Source: Sphingomonadales bacterium UBA6174 (GTDB lineage: Bacteria; Pseudomonadota; Alphaproteobacteria; Sphingomonadales; Sphingomonadaceae). Taken from it: DNA of 27,014 bases. The notes below the pieces were generated by a model. It saw only the letters and a program-made list of their open reading frames with translations, made no database searches and was not told where the DNA came from. The stretch spans positions 1 to 27,014 of the forward strand of contig DITW01000081.1 of assembly GCA_002422945.1 (NCBI GenBank), written 5' to 3'. Each line of letters begins with the position of its first letter. Within the stretch, counting starts at the first letter, position 1. The position numbers and the translations under genes are program-made. This document shows, one piece after another, positions 15,896 through 24,313 of this stretch.

Positions 15896-16953
15896 AGATC
15901 GCCCTCGCCACCGATGCGTGGGTGCCGCAGGTCAATGGCGTGGTGCGGACGCTCACGGAAACGATCAATCGGCTGCGGCAGCGCGGCCATGAGGTGCATG
16001 TCCTCTCGCCGGATCAGTTTCGCAATATGCCCTGCCCCGGCTATGGCGAGATCAGGTTGGCGATTGCCCCTCGTTTCGGTGTCCGCAGGCAATTGCATGC
16101 CTATAAGCCGGACATCGTTCATATCGCGACCGAAGGCCCGATCGGCTGGAGCGCGCGGGGCTGGTGTCTGTCGCATGGCATCCCCTTCACCACTGCCTTT
16201 CATACCCGCTTTCCTGATTATGCCGCGCTTCGCACCGGGCTGTCGCCTGATCGATTCTGGCCATTGATGCGGCGCTTTCATGCGCCGGCGGGGGCCGTGC
16301 TGGCGGCGACAGCGGGCCTGATGGACGAACTGGCGGGCCGGGGCATCGCGCACACCCAAATTTGGTCGCGCGGGATCGATCTTGACCTGTTTCGCCCGGA
16401 CACCACACCGCATCCTCGCCTAGCCCAATTGCCGGGGCCGATTCTGTTATCGGTCGGACGGGTGGCCGTGGAGAAGAATCTGCAGGCCTTTCTTGAATGC
16501 GATGCGCCCGGCACCAAGGTGGTGGTCGGTGATGGACCGGCCTTGGCGATGTTGCAGCGGCGTTATCCTGAAGCGGTATTTACCGGCGCGATGAAAGGGG
16601 CCGAGCTGGCGAGCGCTTATGCCGCGGCTGACGTGTTCGTTTTCCCGAGCCGGACCGATACGTTCGGGCTGGTGATGATCGAGGCATTGGCCTGTGGGGT
16701 GCCGGTGGCCGGTTATCCGGTGGCAGGGCCATTGGATGTGGTGGGCAGAAATGGCTGCGGGCCGTTCGATACGCTGGCGCGGCCTATTGGCGCGGTGGAC
16801 GATGAACTGTCAAAAGCGATTGGCAGGGCACTCACATTGCGGCGCGATGATGCCGCGCATTATGGCCGTAGCTTTGACTGGGACCGCAGCACGGATCAGT
16901 TTTTCGCGGCGCTTGAATGGGCATTTGGCAAGGGCCGCCAAAACGCGGCCTGA
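15892..16953 (+). CDS. GT4-family glycosyltransferase
   Basis: This 353-residue GT-B-fold glycosyltransferase starts MKIALATDAWVPQVNGVVRT, the usual opening of GT4 mannosyl/glucosyltransferases that act on lipids. The donor-binding blocks are VGRVAVEKN (K195) and FPSRTDTFGLVMIEALACGVPVAG. The conserved EX7E pair appears as D256-X7-E264; aspartate at the first position is common in the MgtA/PimB-like subgroup. It is probably cytosolic, at the inner membrane face. The start overlaps the stop of the metallophosphoesterase by ATGA. Together they could build a glycolipid. A terminator follows. Confidence 0.88.
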   Translation: MKIALATDAWVPQVNGVVRTLTETINRLRQRGHEVHVLSPDQFRNMPCPGYGEIRLAIAPRFGVRRQLHAYKPDIVHIATEGPIGWSARGWCLSHGIPFTTAFHTRFPDYAALRTGLSPDRFWPLMRRFHAPAGAVLAATAGLMDELAGRGIAHTQIWSRGIDLDLFRPDTTPHPRLAQLPGPILLSVGRVAVEKNLQAFLECDAPGTKVVVGDGPALAMLQRRYPEAVFTGAMKGAELASAYAAADVFVFPSRTDTFGLVMIEALACGVPVAGYPVAGPLDVVGRNGCGPFDTLARPIGAVDDELSKAIGRALTLRRDDAAHYGRSFDWDRSTDQFFAALEWAFGKGRQNAA

Positions 16954-16963
16954 TAGACATAGG

Positions 16964-17000
16964 GCGCGACGATCAGAGGCGTCGCGCTGTTGGTGTTTTT
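16964..17000 (+). terminator. Intrinsic terminator after the GT4 gene
   Basis: The 8-bp stem GCGCGACG (16964-16971) with CGTCGCGC (16980-16987), loop ATCAGAGG, is followed by TGTTGGTGTTTTTGCG. It lies just after the GT4 stop and separates this pair from the next operon. Confidence 0.75.
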
Positions 17001-17086
17001 GCGTATAGAGATCATATTATTGCTCGCGGATGAAGATTCGAGCGCGCGTCTGCGCTGCCATCGAATGTGATTTTGGAGCTTAATTC

Positions 17087-18385
17087 ATGTCTCTCATCTC
17101 GAAATTTCTCCATAAGGTCATTCGTCAGGGCGTGCTGACTATTGTTTATCCTGATGGCACACAGGAACAGTTCGGCACGCCCAAGGCCGATTGGCCACAA
17201 GCTACGTTGCGATTTCATCATCGCCGTGCCTATGCCGCGATTTTGCGCGATCCGGCCTTGGGGTTGGCCGAATCCTATATGAATGGCGATGTCAGCATCG
17301 ATCATGACCGCGTCCTTGATGTCATCTCGCTCTATCGCCGCAATACGCGGTGGGAAGCGCGCGGGGGGACTGCGCCTACCGCGATGAAGAAGGTGATGAC
17401 TTCGATCAGGCGCAAGCTCCATCAGATCAATGATCCCTCCAAGTCCAAGGCCAATGTCGCCCATCATTATGATCTGTCGAATGATTTTTACCGGCTCTGG
17501 CTTGATCCCGACATGCAATATAGCTGCGCCTATTGGCCGGATATGACCTTGCAACCCAATGGATCGCCGGTTTCGGCCGTGTCGCTGGAAGAGGCGCAAT
17601 TGGCCAAAAAGGCGCATATTGCGGCCAAGCTCGATCTCAGGCCCGGTCAGCGCGTGCTGGAGATTGGGTCTGGCTGGGGCGGCATGGCCTTGTATCTCAA
17701 TCGGGTGGCGGATGTGGATGTCCTCGGCATTACCTTGAGCGAGGAGCAATTGAAGCTAGCGCGGGCGCGGGCGGAGGCAGCGGGCGTATCGGACCGGGTC
17801 AAGTTCGAACTGATCGACTATCGCGATCTGGCCGCGCGGGCGCCGGGGCAATTCGACCGGATCGTGTCGATCGGCATGTTTGAACATGTCGGGGTGCCGC
17901 AGTTCGAGACGTTTTTCCGCTGTGTCGCCCAATTGATGACCGCGCAAGGGGTGATGCTGCTCCACACAATTGGCCGGATGGGCGGGCCGGGCCTGACCGA
18001 TGCCTTTACCCGCAAATATATCTTCCCCGGTGGCTATATACCGGCGTTGAGCGAGATCGTGGCGGCGAGTGAGCCCTTTCGCCTGATTGCGGCGGATGTC
18101 GAGAATCTACGTCTGCATTATGGGCTGACCCTGTGGCATTGGTATCAACGCGCAGAGGCCCATCGGGCACAGATTATTGAGATGTATGATGAGAAATTCT
18201 ACCGGCTGTGGCTCTATTATCTCGCCGGGGCGATGACATCGTTTGAGGCGGGGTCGATGTGCAATTACCAGATTCAATATGTGCGCGACCGCCGGACCTT
18301 GCCGATGACGCGCGATTATATCGCGGCACGCGAGGCGGCATATTTGCGGATGGAAGGGCAGGGGGGCCAAGATGAAGCGGGATGA
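17087..18385 (+). CDS. cfa: Cyclopropane-fatty-acyl-phospholipid synthase family methyltransferase
   Basis: This 432-residue S-adenosylmethionine-dependent enzyme transfers a methylene group to the double bond of unsaturated phospholipid acyl chains, acting at the inner face of the membrane. The SAM-binding motif is VLEIGSGWGGMA (190-201). Residues that bind the catalytic bicarbonate in the E. coli enzyme have counterparts: C147 in YSCAYW, E266 in MFEHVG, H293 and I295 in LLHTIG, and Y345 in HYGLTL. GGAGCTTAATTC precedes the ATG. The end overlaps the next gene by 14 bases. It opens a run that continues into an export system, so its product may be handed to that system. Confidence 0.9.
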   Translation: MSLISKFLHKVIRQGVLTIVYPDGTQEQFGTPKADWPQATLRFHHRRAYAAILRDPALGLAESYMNGDVSIDHDRVLDVISLYRRNTRWEARGGTAPTAMKKVMTSIRRKLHQINDPSKSKANVAHHYDLSNDFYRLWLDPDMQYSCAYWPDMTLQPNGSPVSAVSLEEAQLAKKAHIAAKLDLRPGQRVLEIGSGWGGMALYLNRVADVDVLGITLSEEQLKLARARAEAAGVSDRVKFELIDYRDLAARAPGQFDRIVSIGMFEHVGVPQFETFFRCVAQLMTAQGVMLLHTIGRMGGPGLTDAFTRKYIFPGGYIPALSEIVAASEPFRLIAADVENLRLHYGLTLWHWYQRAEAHRAQIIEMYDEKFYRLWLYYLAGAMTSFEAGSMCNYQIQYVRDRRTLPMTRDYIAAREAAYLRMEGQGGQDEAG

Positions 18386-19031
18386 ATTGCTGGATTTCGT
18401 GCGGGCGGCGCTTGCCGCGGGGGAAAGCCGGGTGCGGATTGCCGAGGCCTTCCAGCAGGCGGGATGGGATGAGGGCGAGGTGCGCGCGGCACTCGACAGC
18501 TTTGCCGAGGTCGATTTCGCGATCCCGGTGCCACGCCCCTTGGCGCGGCCATCGGCGCGGGAATCCTTTTTATATCTGCTGCTGTTTTCCGCCTTTTACA
18601 TGGTCGCGATTGCCATGGGGCGGATACTCTATCAATTGATCGACCTTGCCCTGCCCGATCCGCAGGCCAACCGATATATGGTGCAGGGGATTGAGGAAGG
18701 TCTGCGCTGGGGCGCATCGATGCTGATTGTGTTCCTGCCGGTTTATCTGCTGATCGACCGCAAGATCGAGGGCTTGAAGCGCATCGATCCCACGCATGGG
18801 CGGTCGGGCGTGCGGCGCTGGCTGACATCGCTGACCCTCTATGTGGCCGCGCTGACCTTACTGTCGGACGCGGGCTATCTGCTCTATGCCCTATTGAATG
18901 GCGAACTGGCCTTGCGGGTCTTGTTGAAGGGGTTGGTGATTGGCGGCATCGCAGCATTTGCCCTGATGCGCTTTCTGGGCGAGATGCGTGCAGATGAGGC
19001 GACCAAGCATAAGGGCGAGCCGGGGCAATGA
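18372..19031 (+). CDS. DUF5671-like membrane protein
   Basis: This 219-residue protein has a soluble N-terminal helical part (MKRDELLDFVRAALAAGESRVRIAEAFQQ, about 1-60) and four membrane segments (about 65-90, 110-130, 150-172 and 175-200). It resembles the DUF5671 family in the stretch FLYLLLFSAFYMVAIAMGRILYQLIDLALPDP. No function is known. It overlaps the CFA synthase gene by 14 bases and the next gene by ATGA, so it is translated with them. Confidence 0.78.
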   Translation: MKRDELLDFVRAALAAGESRVRIAEAFQQAGWDEGEVRAALDSFAEVDFAIPVPRPLARPSARESFLYLLLFSAFYMVAIAMGRILYQLIDLALPDPQANRYMVQGIEEGLRWGASMLIVFLPVYLLIDRKIEGLKRIDPTHGRSGVRRWLTSLTLYVAALTLLSDAGYLLYALLNGELALRVLLKGLVIGGIAAFALMRFLGEMRADEATKHKGEPGQ

Positions 19032-19459
19032 GGGCGCGGGGCTGGACGACGGCGGCGTTGATGCTGGTGGCGGGCCTCGCCGTGCTGGCGGCGTTGATGC
19101 TGGTCGATAGCCCGTGGCAAGAGCGGCGCCAGCGCGTCGATCAGGCGCGGGAGCGGGATTTGCAGCAGATCGATTCCGCGATCCTGAGCTTTCACGGCCA
19201 TCATGATGCGGTGCCGGCGTCGCTCGATGAACTGAGCCGCTATACCCATATCTCCTACCCTCGCGACCCGGAAACGAATGCACCTTATCGTTATGAGGCG
19301 GTGGGTCGGTCGAGCTATCGACTGTGCACGACATTCTATGACGCGGGCACAGCCTCGACGCAGAATGATGGCGCGGCGGCCTTTGCCACCCATCCGGCGG
19401 GGGCTTATTGCTTTGCATTGGTTGCACCGCCAAGGGTCGCACCGCGCGCGGCGGATTGA
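19028..19459 (+). CDS. Small membrane-anchored protein of unknown function
   Basis: This 143-residue protein has one N-terminal membrane segment (about 8-26) followed by a soluble periplasmic part (QARERDLQQIDSAILSFHGHHDAVPASLDELSRY, then YPRDPETNAPYRYEAVGRSSYRLCTTF). The layout of an anchor, a helix and then a small beta region resembles pseudopilin-like proteins, but I cannot show that it assembles. It overlaps the DUF5671 gene by ATGA (19028-19031). I recall such a pair elsewhere in sphingomonads, not confirmed. Confidence 0.72.
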   Translation: MRARGWTTAALMLVAGLAVLAALMLVDSPWQERRQRVDQARERDLQQIDSAILSFHGHHDAVPASLDELSRYTHISYPRDPETNAPYRYEAVGRSSYRLCTTFYDAGTASTQNDGAAAFATHPAGAYCFALVAPPRVAPRAAD

Positions 19460-19509
19460 GGCGGCAGTATTGACTTGCCTGTCGGTATACATCGGCCTGA
19501 TAGTGGCAT

Positions 19510-20313
19510 GTGTGCGTTATGGTTTGTGTTGTCGCTCGCCAACAGGGAAGGGCCAAAACTATCTCGTCAGACGCGCAGGACATTGATGCCGAAACCGGCG
19601 ATCCGCTGCCCCCGATTTTATATCGGGTGGAAGGGCTGACCAAAATCTATGGCGCGGGTGTAAGTGCGGTGCAGGCGCTGCGCGGGGTCGATCTGGAGAT
19701 CAGATCGGGCGAATTGATCGTGCTGCTTGGCCCGTCTGGATCGGGCAAATCGACGATCCTCAATATTCTCGGCGGGCTGGATGAACCGACGGCGGGCCAT
19801 GTCTGGTTCGAGGGGCAGGATCTGACCGCGCTCGATGGATCGGCGCTGACGGAATATCGCCGCCAGCATGTGGGGTTCGTGTTTCAATTCTATAATCTCG
19901 TCGCGTCATTGACCGCGCGGGAGAATGTGGCGCTGATCACCGACATCGCCGATGACGCCATGATGCCGCAAGAGGCGCTCGCGATGGTCGGGTTGACGGA
20001 CCGGCTCGATCATTTTCCGGCGCAAATGTCGGGCGGCGAACAGCAGCGCGTGGCCATTGCCCGCGCCATTGCCAAGCGTCCGCGCGTCTTGTTTTGCGAT
20101 GAGCCGACCGGCGCGCTGGATAGCCAGACCGGGATCATGGTGCTGGAGGCAATCCAGCGGATCAATCGCGAGCTTGGCACGACGACATTGATCATCACCC
20201 ATAATGCGGTGATTGCGGGGATTGCCGATGTCGTTTGGCAATTTGCCGATGGCATGCTGGCCCAAAGCACGCGCAATCGGGCGCGGGTGGCGGCGTCCGA
20301 GTTGCGCTGGTGA
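19510..20313 (+). CDS. ABC exporter ATP-binding protein (MacB/LolD-like)
   Basis: This 267-residue (longest form) nucleotide-binding subunit carries Walker A GPSGSGKST (about 74-82), a Q-loop (FVFQFYNLV), the signature SGGEQQRVAIARA, Walker B VLFCDEPTGALD and the switch histidine (LIITHN). It is closest in style to the LolD/MacB group, which drives permeases with large periplasmic domains. The first 37 or so residues are not part of the fold, and no good ribosome site stands before 19510, so the true start may be 19519 or later. Its stop overlaps the GTG start of the permease (GTGA), implying coupled translation. Confidence 0.9.
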   Translation: MCVMVCVVARQQGRAKTISSDAQDIDAETGDPLPPILYRVEGLTKIYGAGVSAVQALRGVDLEIRSGELIVLLGPSGSGKSTILNILGGLDEPTAGHVWFEGQDLTALDGSALTEYRRQHVGFVFQFYNLVASLTARENVALITDIADDAMMPQEALAMVGLTDRLDHFPAQMSGGEQQRVAIARAIAKRPRVLFCDEPTGALDSQTGIMVLEAIQRINRELGTTTLIITHNAVIAGIADVVWQFADGMLAQSTRNRARVAASELRW

Positions 20314-22700
20314 CGGGACCCGTCAGTCTGGGCTGGCTGCCGGTGCTGGATCGGAAATTATTGCGCGAATTATGGCGGCTGCGCGGGCCTGCGCTGGCGA
20401 TTGCCTTGGTGATCGCGGCCGGGGTCGGCATGGTGATGATGTCGGTCGGGATGATGCGTTCGCTGGAAGCGACGCGCGATGCCTATTATGATCGCTATCG
20501 CTTTGCCGATGTCTTTGCCCCGGCCAAGCGCGTGCCGATGGCGTTGCTGCCGGAACTCGCGCATCTGCCGGGGGTCAGGACATCGGAAGGGCGGATCACC
20601 ATGTCGGCCCTGATCGATCTGCCTTATGTGTCCGACCCGATCAATGCGCGGCTGCATTCCCTGCCTGCCAAGGGCCGCCCGCATATCAATGATCTGGTAT
20701 TGCGGGCGGGGCGCTGGCCGGACCCTGCCCGACCTGATGAGCTGCTGGCGAATGAAGCGTTCTTAAAGGCGGCAAAACTCGGGCTGGGGGATGACATAAC
20801 GGTCATTCTCAACGGCAAAAGGCGGGCGTTTCGCATAGTCGGTGCGGTGCTGTCGCCCGAATATGTCTATGCCATTCCGCCCGGCCAGATCTTTCCCGAC
20901 AATGCGCGTTTTGGCGTGTTGTGGTTGCAAGAGGAGGTGCTGGCCGGGGCGTTTGATCTGCGCCATGCGTTCAACGAACTATTGGTGCGGGTCGATCCCG
21001 GGACCAATGTCGCGGATGTGATCCGGCGGATCGACGATCGGTTGCAACCCTATGGCGGGATCGGCGGCTATGCGCGCGATCAGCAGATTTCCGACCGTTT
21101 CGTCACCAATGAGCTTAATGAACTGCGCAACATGACGCGCATTCTCCCGCCGGTCTTTTTGTTGGTGGCGGCGTTTCTCACCCATCTTGTGTTGAGCCGG
21201 TTGATCGATACCGAGCGCGAGGTCATCGGCCTGCTCAAGGCCTTTGGCTTTCGCAATCGCGCGATCATCGCCCATTATCTCAAGCTTGCGATCCTGTTGT
21301 CATTGGGCGGTTTGGTTCTGGGGGCGACGCTGGGCATCTGGCTGGGGCGCGGGCTGGCGCGGCTGTATCAGCAGTTTTTCGTGTTCCCGTTCCTGCAATT
21401 TCATCTGGATGCGGATCTGTTTTTGATGGCGTTATTGGCGGCGCTGTTCCCGGTGCTGACCGGGTGCTTCATCGCGATCCGCCGGGCGGCGGCGCTGACC
21501 CCCGCAGCGGCGATGAGCCCGCCCATGCCGACGAACTATGGTGGGCGGCTGACCGGCGCTTTGACGCAATTACGGTCGCTCGATCAATTGACGCGGATCA
21601 TTTTGCGCGGGCTGGCGCGGCGACCGGTCCGGACATTGTTGACGGCGATTGGTATCGGGGCAGCGCTCGCGCTCTATATCGCGTCGGCCAGTTCGCGGGA
21701 CAATGTCGAGGAAATGATCCGCATCACCTTCAATCAGGCCGAGCGTGAGGACCTGCTCGTGACCTTTACCGAACCACGCGGGCGCGATGCGCTGACGGCA
21801 CTCGCCCGCCTGCCCGGTATTCGCCGGGTGGAGCCGGTGCGCGCGGTGAGCGTGGTCCTGACCCATCAGGGCATCAGCCGGCGTGAAGCGATCACCGCGA
21901 CCGACCCGGGGGCGGATCTCAGCCGGTTGATCGATATTAACGGGACGGTGGTGGAGCCCCCGATACAGGGACTTGTCCTGTCGGCCTCGCTGGCGCGGCA
22001 ATTAAAGGTGGGGCTGGGAAGCGCCGTCGAGGTGGCGGTGACGCAGGGGCGGCGACCGCGCTGGCAATCCCATGTCGTGGCGGTGGTGGATAGTGCCATC
22101 GGGTCGCCCGCTTATATGCGCCTCGATGAACTGGACCGGCGGATGATGGAGGGGCCGCGCATCTCCGGGGCGTTTCTCGCGATTGATACGGACGCGCGGG
22201 CCGCCATCCTCAAGGCCCTGCGCGAAACGCCCGCCATTGCCGGGATTACCGAGGTGGAGGCCAGCCGCCTTGCGCTGCGTAATACGATTGCCGAAACGAT
22301 GGGCATCATCACCTTGTTCAACACCGGCTTTGCCGGGCTGATTGTCTTTGGCGTGATCTATAATCATGCACGGGTCGCGCTGGCGGAACGGTCGCGCGAT
22401 CTGGCGTCGTTGCGGGTATTGGGGTTCCGCACCACGGAAGTGGCCTATCTGTTGATCGGTGAGTTGATGTTGTTGACGCTGATCGCGTTGCCATTGGGGA
22501 TCGCGATGGGGATAGGCTTGGCGCATTATATCGTGTCGGCCTTTGGCGGCGATTTGTTCACGATCCCTTATGCGCTATCAATCGGCACGATGGCGCGGGC
22601 GGTGCTGGTGGTGATGACGGCGGCCGGGGCCACGGCCTATCTGGTCAGCAGGCGACTGGGTCAGCTTGATCTGGTGGCCGTGTTGAAGACGAGGGATTGA
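20310..22700 (+). CDS. ABC transporter permease with two FtsX domains
   Basis: This 796-residue MacB/LolC-like permease starts with the GTG at 20310, overlapping the ATPase stop. It has an N-terminal membrane segment (about 25-45), a large periplasmic domain, a first FtsX core (three membrane segments near 270-390), a further anchor, a second periplasmic domain (about 480-640), and a second FtsX core near the C-terminus (TMGIITLFNTGFAGLIVFGVIY, then LLIGELMLLTLIALPLG). This layout exports lipids, peptides or amphiphiles from the membrane or periplasm, not across it from the cytosol. It is followed 2 bases later by a membrane-fusion protein. Confidence 0.88.
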   Translation: MTGPVSLGWLPVLDRKLLRELWRLRGPALAIALVIAAGVGMVMMSVGMMRSLEATRDAYYDRYRFADVFAPAKRVPMALLPELAHLPGVRTSEGRITMSALIDLPYVSDPINARLHSLPAKGRPHINDLVLRAGRWPDPARPDELLANEAFLKAAKLGLGDDITVILNGKRRAFRIVGAVLSPEYVYAIPPGQIFPDNARFGVLWLQEEVLAGAFDLRHAFNELLVRVDPGTNVADVIRRIDDRLQPYGGIGGYARDQQISDRFVTNELNELRNMTRILPPVFLLVAAFLTHLVLSRLIDTEREVIGLLKAFGFRNRAIIAHYLKLAILLSLGGLVLGATLGIWLGRGLARLYQQFFVFPFLQFHLDADLFLMALLAALFPVLTGCFIAIRRAAALTPAAAMSPPMPTNYGGRLTGALTQLRSLDQLTRIILRGLARRPVRTLLTAIGIGAALALYIASASSRDNVEEMIRITFNQAEREDLLVTFTEPRGRDALTALARLPGIRRVEPVRAVSVVLTHQGISRREAITATDPGADLSRLIDINGTVVEPPIQGLVLSASLARQLKVGLGSAVEVAVTQGRRPRWQSHVVAVVDSAIGSPAYMRLDELDRRMMEGPRISGAFLAIDTDARAAILKALRETPAIAGITEVEASRLALRNTIAETMGIITLFNTGFAGLIVFGVIYNHARVALAERSRDLASLRVLGFRTTEVAYLLIGELMLLTLIALPLGIAMGIGLAHYIVSAFGGDLFTIPYALSIGTMARAVLVVMTAAGATAYLVSRRLGQLDLVAVLKTRD

Positions 22701-22702
22701 AG

Positions 22703-23929
22703 ATGACGGCGACGACAAGCGGCAAGCGGCGCACCGGACAATATACGATCCTGATCCTGATGATCGCGGTGATTGCGGGTGCGATATTTCTCGCGCTGCG
22801 CAAGCCCGTGTTGCTGGTGGATGCCGCCCCGGTGACGCGCGGGGCGATGGCTGTGACGATTGATGACGAGGGCGAGACGCGGGTGCATGATGTGTTCACC
22901 GTCGCCGCGCCCTTGAGTGGCCGGTTGCTGCGGATCGCGCTCGAACCCGGCGATAGGGTGTCGCGGGGCAAGACGATCATCGCCCGGATCGTCCCGGCGA
23001 CGCCGTCCTTCCTCGATCAACGCAGCGAGGCCGTGGGGCAGGCGCAGGAACAGACGGCGCTGGCCAATGTCGCCTCCAGCCGTGCGCGGGTGAGCGAGGC
23101 CCGCGCCGAACGCGCATTGGCGGATCGCGATTTGCGGAGATTGCAGGCGTTGAACGAACAGGGCTTCACCACACAGGCGGCGCTTGATGCGGCGCGGATG
23201 CGCCATGATCGGGCCGAGGCGGCGCTATCGGAGGCGCATAGCGCGGTGGACGCCGCCCAGCATCAATTGACGGCAGCGCGCGCGGCCTTGGTCCCGCCAA
23301 GCGAGGACGGGGAGGCTGGCGCGGGCGGGGTTGCCGTCATGGCGCCGGTCAGCGGCGATGTGTTGCGCGTGGTGCAAAAGAGCGAGACCTTCGTGCCGAG
23401 CGGCGCAGCCTTGGTTGAAATTGGCGATCCCGAAAAATTGGAGGTCGTCACCGATTATCTGTCCAGCGATGCCGTCAATATCGCGATTGGCGCGGATGTG
23501 GATATCGACCGTTGGGGCGGCAGCCGCCCGTTGCGTGGCAAGGTGCGGCGGATCGACCCCTCCGGCTTTATGAAGGTGTCGGCACTGGGGGTGGAAGAAC
23601 AACGGGTGAATGTCACCATCGATATTGTCGAGCCTTATGCGGTGTGGAAACGGCTGGGCCATGGCTTTCGCGTGATTACCAAAATCCGGGCGTGGAGCAG
23701 CGCCGATGCGTTGCGAGTGCCGGTGTCGGCCTTGTTCCGGCAACAGGGCAATTGGGCGGTTTATGCGATTCTTAAAGGCCGTGCCGTTTTGACGCCGGTT
23801 ATGCTCGGGCAGATCAATGATGAGGTCGCCGAAGTCCGCACCGGTCTTAAATCGGGCGACCGGGTGATCCTGCATCCCGGCGATACCATCACCGATGGGC
23901 GGCGGGTGCGGGAGCGGGGGCAGCCATAA
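22703..23929 (+). CDS. HlyD/MacA-like membrane-fusion protein
   Basis: This 408-residue periplasmic adaptor has an N-terminal membrane anchor (about 13-33). A beta-barrel/lipoyl half (APLSGRLLRIALEPGDRVSRG) follows, then an alpha-helical hairpin (about 105-200, rich in Ala/Arg/Glu), the second lipoyl half (VMAPVSGDVLRVVQKSE) and a barrel domain ending near 400. GAGGG lies seven bases before the ATG at 22703; an in-frame TTG at 22697 is less likely. It bridges the permease to an outer-membrane channel that is not encoded here. It is the last gene of the run and is followed by a terminator. Confidence 0.9.
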   Translation: MTATTSGKRRTGQYTILILMIAVIAGAIFLALRKPVLLVDAAPVTRGAMAVTIDDEGETRVHDVFTVAAPLSGRLLRIALEPGDRVSRGKTIIARIVPATPSFLDQRSEAVGQAQEQTALANVASSRARVSEARAERALADRDLRRLQALNEQGFTTQAALDAARMRHDRAEAALSEAHSAVDAAQHQLTAARAALVPPSEDGEAGAGGVAVMAPVSGDVLRVVQKSETFVPSGAALVEIGDPEKLEVVTDYLSSDAVNIAIGADVDIDRWGGSRPLRGKVRRIDPSGFMKVSALGVEEQRVNVTIDIVEPYAVWKRLGHGFRVITKIRAWSSADALRVPVSALFRQQGNWAVYAILKGRAVLTPVMLGQINDEVAEVRTGLKSGDRVILHPGDTITDGRRVRERGQP

Positions 23930-23937
23930 GGCGCAAC

Positions 23938-23967
23938 GCTGGCCCTTTCGGCCTGCCAGCTTTATTT
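23938..23967 (+). terminator. Terminator ending the CFA-exporter run
   Basis: GCTGGC (23938-23943) pairs with GCCAGC (23955-23960), followed by TTTATTT. It begins 9 bases after the stop of the membrane-fusion gene. A shorter internal fold GGCC-CTTTC-GGCC could compete. Confidence 0.7.
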
Positions 23968-23998
23968 CACGCTATATCCGGCGTATTGATGTCCCCTG

Positions 23999-24307
23999 AT
24001 GGATGATGAGGTGAATGCGGTGAGTGCGATGCGGGAAAAACTGGAAGAGTATCTCGCTACCCATCGCGGTCGCTTGAAAGGGCGCGAGCGCGAATTCTTC
24101 AACGCGGGTTGGGAAGCGGCCCACAAGGCGTCGCTTGATGCCTTGTCCGAACCGGCGTTGATCGAGATCGGCGCCAAGGCGGCTCTGCGCGATGAGCTTG
24201 GTCCCGACAAGGATGTGGAACAGGCTTGGCAATTGGAGGCAGCAATTTACATCCGCAATGCCCGCGCCTGTCTTGCGGCGGTGATTCAGCGCGTGCGTGG
24301 GACCTGA
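23999..24307 (+). CDS. Small soluble protein of unknown function
   Basis: This protein of about 102 residues is mainly helical (MREKLEEYLATHRGRLKGREREFFNAGWEAAHKASLDAL, then ELGPDKDVEQAWQLEAAIYIRNARACLAAVIQ). It has no signal peptide or recognised domain. The start is uncertain: the ATG at 23999 has no clear ribosome site, a GTG at 24020 has GAGGTG six bases before it, and an ATG at 24029 is also in frame. It lies after a terminator and converges with the acyl-CoA ligase, leaving only 6 bases between stops. Confidence 0.55.
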   Translation: MDDEVNAVSAMREKLEEYLATHRGRLKGREREFFNAGWEAAHKASLDALSEPALIEIGAKAALRDELGPDKDVEQAWQLEAAIYIRNARACLAAVIQRVRGT

Positions 24308-24313
24308 ACCAGA

